From contig JAGHRV010000049.1 of assembly GCA_018066175.1 (NCBI GenBank), forward strand, positions 1-47,904: a stretch of DNA of 47,904 nt, given 5' to 3'. The DNA is from Candidatus Colicola equi (GTDB lineage Bacteria; Bacteroidota; Bacteroidia; Bacteroidales; Paludibacteraceae). The position numbers were made by a program, and so were the translations under genes. Positions 43,916-47,904 of the stretch are shown here, one piece after another. The notes under the pieces are model-generated. The model searched no databases and was not told the origin of the DNA. It saw only the letters and a program-made list of their open reading frames with translations. The stretch's first letter is position 1. Each line of letters starts with the position of its first letter.

Positions 43916-44617
43916 ATGATCTACTCCAAAGAGGTACAGAACATGTGCCAAGTAGCCAAGGGTCCTCATCATGGACCGGCTCCAATCCCTGAAGAGGGTA
44001 AGTGGGTCAAGGCCAAAGAGATTACCGATATCTCGGGCATGACGCACGGTATAGGTTGGTGTGCTCCTCAACAAGGTGCATGCAAACTGAGTTTGAACGT
44101 TAAAAACGGTATCATCGAGGAAGCTCTTGTAGAAACCATCGGTTGCTCGGGTATGACCCACAGTGCCGCCATGGCTGCCGAAATCCTGCCAGGTAAGACC
44201 CTGCTCGAGGCCCTCAATACCGACCTCGTTTGCGATGCTATCAACACCGCTATGCGTGAGCTCTTCCTGCAAATCGTTTACGGCCGCACCCAATCCGCCT
44301 TCTCCGAAGGAGGTCTGACTATCGGTGCCGGACTGGAAGACCTGGGTAAGGGACTCGTTTCACAGGTAGGTACACTCTATTCCACCAAAGTGAAAGGTCC
44401 TCGTTACCTCCAACTTACCGAAGGTTATATCACCCGCGAGTTCCTCGATGAGGATGGCGAAATCTGCGGTTATGAATATGTCCACATGGGCAAGTTCATG
44501 GATGCTATCAAGAAAGGTATGGACGCTACTGAAGCCCTCAAGAGCGTTACTGGTACGTACGGTCGTACCACCAAAGAACAGGGTGCCGTTAAATCTATTG
44601 ACCCAAGAAAGGAATAA
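43916..44617 (+). CDS. iron-sulfur cluster assembly scaffold-like protein
   Basis: 233 residues of the family annotated beside GGGtGRT proteins as Fe-S assembly scaffold. The IscU/NifU-like part holds three Cys positions (GIGWCAPQQGACKL, VETIGCSGMTHSAAMAAE) and LPGKTLLEALNTDLVCD, the helix that follows the cluster site in IscU. The C-terminal extension (about 140-233) is specific to this family (LTIGAGLEDLGKGLVSQ, YGRTTKEQGAVKSIDPRKE). It would hold or pass Fe-S clusters. It is 3 bp before the GGGtGRT gene, its constant partner. No promoter was seen upstream, only the repeat block. Confidence 0.85.
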   Translation: MIYSKEVQNMCQVAKGPHHGPAPIPEEGKWVKAKEITDISGMTHGIGWCAPQQGACKLSLNVKNGIIEEALVETIGCSGMTHSAAMAAEILPGKTLLEALNTDLVCDAINTAMRELFLQIVYGRTQSAFSEGGLTIGAGLEDLGKGLVSQVGTLYSTKVKGPRYLQLTEGYITREFLDEDGEICGYEYVHMGKFMDAIKKGMDATEALKSVTGTYGRTTKEQGAVKSIDPRKE

Positions 44618-44620
44618 GCT

Positions 44621-45631
44621 ATGTTACGCGAAGTTAAATTTGAGTCACAAGACCGCCGCGAGAAACAGATTCTCGCCGCTTTGAATGCTAATGGCATCAA
44701 GTCCATTGAAGAGGCCAACCAAATCTGCGAACAATATGGTTTGGATCCTTATATCACCTGCGAAGAAACCCAACGTATCTGCTTTGAGAACGCTAAATGG
44801 GCTTACGTTGTAGGTAGTGCTATCGCCCTCAAGAAAGGCTGCAAAAACGCTGCTGACGCTGCCGAAGCCATCGGTATTGGTCTGCAAGCTTTCTGCATCC
44901 CGGGCTCCGTGGCTGACGACCGTAAGGTAGGTATTGGTCATGGTAACTTAGCTGCTCGTCTGCTCCGCGAGGAAACCGAGTGCTTCGCTTTCTTGGCCGG
45001 TCACGAGTCCTTCGCCGCTGCCGAAGGTGCTATCAAAATCGCCGAAATGGCAAATAAAGTTCGCCAAAAACCCCTGCGTATCATCCTGGATGGTCTGGGA
45101 AAAGACGCTGCTATGATTATCAGCCGTATCAATGGCTTCACTTATGTACAAACCGAGTTTGATTACTTCACCGGTGAACTCAAAGAGGTTCGTCGCAAAG
45201 CCTATAGCGATGGCCCTCGCGCTAAAGTGAACTGCTACGGTGCTGACGATGTACGCGAAGGCGTAGCCATCCTGTGGCATGAGAACGTAGATGTATCCAT
45301 TACCGGTAACTCTACCAACCCCACACGCTTCCAACACCCCGTTGCAGGTACCTATAAGAAAGAGCGTATCCTGGCCGGCAAACCTTACTTCAGCGTTGCT
45401 TCCGGTGGTGGTACAGGTCGTACGTTGCACCCCGATAACATGGCTGCCGGACCTGCCTCTTACGGCATGACCGATACCATGGGTCGTATGCACTCTGACG
45501 CTCAATTCGCAGGTTCATCTTCCGTTCCTGCTCACGTAGAGATGATGGGCTTCCTCGGCATTGGTAATAACCCAATGGTCGGCTGCACAGTAGCTTGCGC
45601 AGTTAATGTGGCACTTGCTTTAAGTAAGTAA
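44621..45631 (+). CDS. GGGtGRT protein
   Basis: 336 residues. The name motif is present as SVASGGGTGRTLHPDN (about 263-278). Further conserved stretches are AYVVGSAIALKKGCKNAADA, GHGNLAARLLREETECFAFL, LDGLGKDAAMIISRING and VEMMGFLGIGNNPMVGCTVA. Several Cys residues (positions about 43, 49, 56, 73) are in the N-terminal third and might bind metal. The function of this family is not established. Constant pairing with the scaffold suggests that it receives or uses Fe-S clusters (inference). It ends before the terminator at 45678-45705. Confidence 0.88.
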   Translation: MLREVKFESQDRREKQILAALNANGIKSIEEANQICEQYGLDPYITCEETQRICFENAKWAYVVGSAIALKKGCKNAADAAEAIGIGLQAFCIPGSVADDRKVGIGHGNLAARLLREETECFAFLAGHESFAAAEGAIKIAEMANKVRQKPLRIILDGLGKDAAMIISRINGFTYVQTEFDYFTGELKEVRRKAYSDGPRAKVNCYGADDVREGVAILWHENVDVSITGNSTNPTRFQHPVAGTYKKERILAGKPYFSVASGGGTGRTLHPDNMAAGPASYGMTDTMGRMHSDAQFAGSSSVPAHVEMMGFLGIGNNPMVGCTVACAVNVALALSK

Positions 45632-45677
45632 AGAAGAAAAATCAGGATACTACAAATCTTGAGTGATTCATAAATGC

Positions 45678-45705
45678 TAATGAGGAGGCTAAAACCTCCT
45701 CATTA
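45678..45705 (+). terminator. terminator after the GGGtGRT gene
   Basis: An 11-bp perfect stem TAATGAGGAGG/CCTCCTCATTA with a CTAAAA loop, followed by CTTTATTTTTAT. Read on the minus strand it may end the candidate small RNA. Confidence 0.88.
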
Positions 45706-45818
45706 CTTTATTTTTATATACAACAAAGGGGCTCGTTGTATGATTACGCGCATAAGTTACCGAATAAAGTTTGTCTGTTGCTTAGGTTCTTTGACAGGAG
45801 GGATGAGCATAGCAAATT
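45678..45818 (-). ncRNA. candidate small RNA or very short-peptide transcript
   Basis: A full promoter on the minus strand (45824-45855) points into a region without a gene. The transcript would run about 140 nt to the hairpin at 45678-45705. It holds another hairpin, ATACAAC/GTTGTAT (about 45718-45741), and only tiny ORFs (17 codons from MLIPPVKEP; 16 codons from MRVIIQRAP). No known RNA family was recognised. Confidence 0.45.
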
Positions 45819-45823
45819 CGCTA

Positions 45824-45855
45824 CAAAAGTACAAAGATTTTTTGGAATATGCAAA
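45824..45855 (-). promoter_or_regulatory. orphan promoter downstream of the 45868 gene
   Basis: Minus strand TTTG (45852-45855), 20 bp, TACTTTTG (45824-45831). It lies just after the stop of the 45868-46503 gene and faces away from it. Confidence 0.75.
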
Positions 45856-45867
45856 TACAAATTGCAC

Positions 45868-46503
45868 TTAGTTATTAGCTATCACGATTTGGGCATCATT
45901 CATTGCTCCTGAACGCACAATGAAATAGCAAATGATGCAAATAATAAACAGCACTCCGGAAAGAATAAGAATAACTATTTGTAGCGTGCGGACAGCATTT
46001 AAAATAGGAGAGTCCATCTGCTCCTGAGTATATGTCAGCACATTATGAATAGTAACCGGTTGCCCTGTGGCTTGAAAAGCGGCAATAAAATCATCGGTAT
46101 TACATACTATCTTCTCCAATGCTTTGGTATATTTCCTTGCTCCAATCAATCTTACTATCCACCCCACCGACGTATCTGTATTGGCATGGGACAACAATTG
46201 CTTTGAATCGGCCAGAGTTGTTTGTAGGGAAGATGGGTCCATGACTTGGTCTGTAAGTCCCGGTTGGGTGTTATTGAGCATGGACTCAACATTATCTAGT
46301 TCTACGGCAATCAAATGATTTACCTTTTCCGGCAGAGAATGCGTTGCGATGAACAAAGAGTCAGTCACAACAAGACTCAAAATTGCCAATATGATAACCC
46401 ATGCTTTTTGTTTTTGTTCGAGTGTTTTAAGGCATAAGACCACTATGCTAATAAATAAAACGGCTATCAAAATAGCAAATAAGATGACATAAATCAGTTT
46501 CAT
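45868..46503 (-). CDS. membrane protein of unknown function
   Basis: 211 residues. Three hydrophobic helices at about 5-25, 35-53 and 172-195 with a soluble segment of about 115 residues between the second and third, probably periplasmic. No family recognised. It is the last of three genes; its ATG overlaps the stop of the gene before it (ATGA), so translation is coupled. Confidence 0.75.
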   Translation of the reverse strand: MKLIYVILFAILIAVLFISIVVLCLKTLEQKQKAWVIILAILSLVVTDSLFIATHSLPEKVNHLIAVELDNVESMLNNTQPGLTDQVMDPSSLQTTLADSKQLLSHANTDTSVGWIVRLIGARKYTKALEKIVCNTDDFIAAFQATGQPVTIHNVLTYTQEQMDSPILNAVRTLQIVILILSGVLFIICIICYFIVRSGAMNDAQIVIANN

Positions 46504-46934
46504 GACTTGTTGTATTTAGGGTTAATATAAATAGTTGTTTTAGATTCCGTACAACTTTCTTGCAATAGTTGTTTCAAAGATGGTTGGTATTGTTTTAATG
46601 CCACGTATTGATTTTCTTGTTGCAAGTCTTTTAGAACAATGCGCACTAATAGTCGCCCACAAGGGGCTTTCATGTATTCGGCACATGTGTCTGGTCTGAA
46701 AACCGGAGTATTACGCTCCATGAGAATGGTATATTTCCGTTCTTTATCTTTCCACGAGTAAAAAATCTTTCCAGATTCAGTCAAGCATCCTATGAACCAA
46801 ATAATTTGTATAGTTAATCCCCACCAATGATGATATAAAGGCAGAACAAATATGCCCACCCCTATTACTAATAAGAGAAAGGCATATATGTTCAGATAGA
46901 GGAACCTACTAAATGTAGAAATTCCAATAGCCAT
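46500..46934 (-). CDS. small membrane protein of unknown function
   Basis: 144 residues. Two hydrophobic helices near the N-terminus (about 12-30 and 35-52), then a charged soluble domain (RLLVRIVLKDLQQENQYVAL, KTTIYINPKYNKS). No family recognised. Its ATG follows directly on the stop codon of the PH-like gene (TAA ATG). Confidence 0.75.
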   Translation of the reverse strand: MAIGISTFSRFLYLNIYAFLLLVIGVGIFVLPLYHHWWGLTIQIIWFIGCLTESGKIFYSWKDKERKYTILMERNTPVFRPDTCAEYMKAPCGRLLVRIVLKDLQQENQYVALKQYQPSLKQLLQESCTESKTTIYINPKYNKS

Positions 46935-47372
46935 TTATTGTGCTGCGTTAATGGCTTTATAGAAAGCATCTACAACATCTTGTGCTTCTTTTTCTCCAGC
47001 TACAGGTAATAATACAGATGTGGTCTGAGTGAAGGACTCGTAATAGAGGTTGTAGGATTGGCAGAACATACCTAAGCAGGTACCTTCTTTAGTGTATCCA
47101 ACTTCTTTTACAGAACTTGGCAATACGTATTTCACATTTTTGCCAACATTAAAAACCCACAATGCTTTACATTGTACTACCTCAACGACACGCTTATCGG
47201 TGATTACAATGAAGCCATTGCGACGAATACCTAAGACCAATGCGAATAATTTTCTCAATTTACCAATCAACTTAGCAATAGGATTAGAACTAGTAGCCCA
47301 CAATTCAGCTTCTAACTCCATAACGAGTTTTTCATTTGTGCCTAATACAAGGCCGGATTTAAGATCTGCCAT
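46935..47372 (-). CDS. PH-like domain protein
   Basis: 145 residues without a signal peptide. VLGTNEKLVMELEAELWA, then NGFIVITDKRVVEVVQCKAL and VLPSSVKEVGYTKEG follow the pattern of bacterial PH (bPH_2-like) domains: a strand that starts with TD-R, then a strand with hydrophobic residues around V-Y. A hydrophobic stretch (about 40-52) may touch the membrane. The C-terminal helix (KEAQDVVDAFYKAINAAQ) completes the domain. It heads the three-gene operon from the promoter at 47463-47494. Role unknown. Confidence 0.75.
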   Translation of the reverse strand: MADLKSGLVLGTNEKLVMELEAELWATSSNPIAKLIGKLRKLFALVLGIRRNGFIVITDKRVVEVVQCKALWVFNVGKNVKYVLPSSVKEVGYTKEGTCLGMFCQSYNLYYESFTQTTSVLLPVAGEKEAQDVVDAFYKAINAAQ

Positions 47373-47462
47373 AAAAATATTGATTTAGCATTTATGCCTA
47401 CTCTACTTCGGATTTTCGGCTTTCTCCGTTTGTATAACTAGTTATTTTTTTACATTTCGCTG

Positions 47463-47494
47463 CAAAATTACAGTTTTTTTTTGATATTTGCAAA
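47463..47494 (-). promoter_or_regulatory. promoter of the PH-like operon
   Basis: Minus strand TTTG (47491-47494), 20 bp, TAATTTTG (47463-47470). The terminator of the gene upstream begins only 10 bp before the -33 box. Confidence 0.85.
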
Positions 47495-47503
47495 TAAAAA
47501 CAA

Positions 47504-47531
47504 AAAAAAGCGCACTGAAATGCGCTTTTTT
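47504..47531 (-). terminator. terminator after the 33-residue microprotein gene
   Basis: Stem AAAAAAGCGCA/TGCGCTTTTTT (47504-47514, 47521-47531) with a CTGAAA loop; same type as 32320-32349. Confidence 0.92.
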
Positions 47532-47542
47532 AGTCCTCGTCC

Positions 47543-47644
47543 TCAGTCCTTCTTCTTGATGGACTTGACGAATTTGTAGATAAGTGCTACAAGGGCACTG
47601 AGGAATGTCATCCCCTCCTCATGGGTGAATTTACTTTCTTTCAT
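47543..47644 (-). CDS. 33-residue microprotein
   Basis: MKESKFTHEEGMTFLSAL, then VALIYKFVKSIKKKD. It has a hydrophilic acidic start, a hydrophobic or amphipathic middle and a Lys-rich end, like small membrane-associated peptides of Bacteroidales (smalltalk-like; not a firm match). A terminator follows 11 bp after the stop, and a period-7 A-rich leader is directly before the ATG. These two signals make a real gene likely despite the size. No promoter was found in the short upstream sequence. Confidence 0.6.
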   Translation of the reverse strand: MKESKFTHEEGMTFLSALVALIYKFVKSIKKKD

Positions 47645-47672
47645 AGTTTTTAGTCTTTAGTTTTTAGTTTAT
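47645..47672. repeat. period-7 tandem array, 4 units, leader of the microprotein
   Basis: AGTTTTT, AGTCTTT, AGTTTTT, AGTTTAT on the plus strand, abutting the start codon of the minus-strand gene. Confidence 0.85.
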
Positions 47673-47790
47673 TAAATATCTCCCGCAGAACACGCAGACT
47701 ACGCAGAAATTATTTTCTTATTATTTTATTGATTTTCTATTGCATCAGTAAGCAAGCTTCCTATCCAATATCAAACTCAACAAATAACCA

Positions 47791-47895
47791 GAGCTAACGC
47801 TCTTACAACGTTGGCACGTTGTTAATAAGAAAACCGCTGAAAAACTCCGCGTAATATATTTATAGCTCCAATAGGAGCCGGAAGGCATAGCCTTC
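47791..47895. other. cluster of four short hairpins at the window end
   Basis: GAGC-TAAC-GCTC (47791-47802), ACAACGT-TGGC-ACGTTGT (47805-47822), GCTCC-AATA-GGAGC (47865-47878) and GAAGGC-ATA-GCCTTC (47881-47895). No ORF of note. It may be a structured RNA or part of an element that continues outside the window. Confidence 0.5.
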
Positions 47896-47904
47896 GGTTA
47901 GTAT

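Noticed and set aside
45674..45871. 65-codon plus-strand ORF after the GGGtGRT gene
   Set aside because: It starts inside the terminator stem and is antisense to a promoter; no family resemblance.

Overview
The window is chromosomal DNA of a member of the Bacteroidales, probably an uncultured gut or rumen lineage. The evidence is the recurring Bacteroidetes promoter (TTTG, 20 bp, TAnnTTTG), the lack of a need for Shine-Dalgarno sequences, a fused SecDF, a fused SpmA-SpmB-like protein, a GldA-like ATPase, a GGGtGRT protein with its Fe-S scaffold partner, and many exported proteins with Cys-Lys-Asp lipoprotein N-termini. The species cannot be named from this sequence.

Layout. 1-2433 (-): 5' part of an exported protein and a CstA-family transporter. 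2472-6787 (+): trigger factor, an exported protein of unknown function, ClpP and ClpX in one tightly coupled unit that shares a divergent promoter palindrome with cstA. 6770-13259 (-): S41 protease, dCMP deaminase, Mpl and SecDF. 13519-13590 (+): initiator tRNA. 13648-19270 (-): a four-gene unit of exported proteins (two Ntn-hydrolase paralogues, an amidohydrolase, a leucine-rich-repeat protein). 19481-19929 (+): a compact toxin-antitoxin pair. 20002-23815 (-): two doubtful small ORFs, a large exported protein and an arginine-deiminase-like lipoprotein. 24055-30295 (+): GldA-like ATPase, RuvB, SpmAB-like, RecA, a FAD dehydrogenase and a TcdA-like E1 enzyme. 30292-38145 (-): topoisomerase III and three exported proteins, with a 670-bp repeat-rich gap. 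38294-41782 (+): NtrC-type regulator without a DNA-binding domain, RecF, and a GHL10 glycosidase-like protein. 42082-45631 (+): a PH-like membrane protein plus a membrane-anchored HTH protein, a four-helix-bundle protein embedded in repeats, and the Fe-S scaffold/GGGtGRT pair. 45678-47904 (-): a candidate small RNA, a three-gene membrane/PH-like operon, a 33-residue microprotein and a hairpin-rich tail.

The most unusual feature is not one gene but a set of periodic repeats. Short degenerate tandem arrays, mostly of period 7 (some 8 or 11), together with a dispersed family built on CTGATGGA/TCCATCAG, fill the gaps between genes and also lie in frame inside recF, topB, the GHL10 gene, the FAD dehydrogenase gene and the E1-like gene. 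Inside genes they occur in an orientation that is free of stop codons. A four-helix-bundle (S23/Avd-like) gene has its own promoter and a 5' leader made of this family. It is the best candidate for a gene connected with the repeats, although that link is inference.

Other points: a stop at codon 2 of the signal peptide of the exported protein at 36838-38145; a 104-bp identical 3' end shared by two otherwise diverged paralogues; an initiator tRNA with C33 and A29:U41; an exported arginine-deiminase homologue; and a C-terminal tag shared by several exported proteins.
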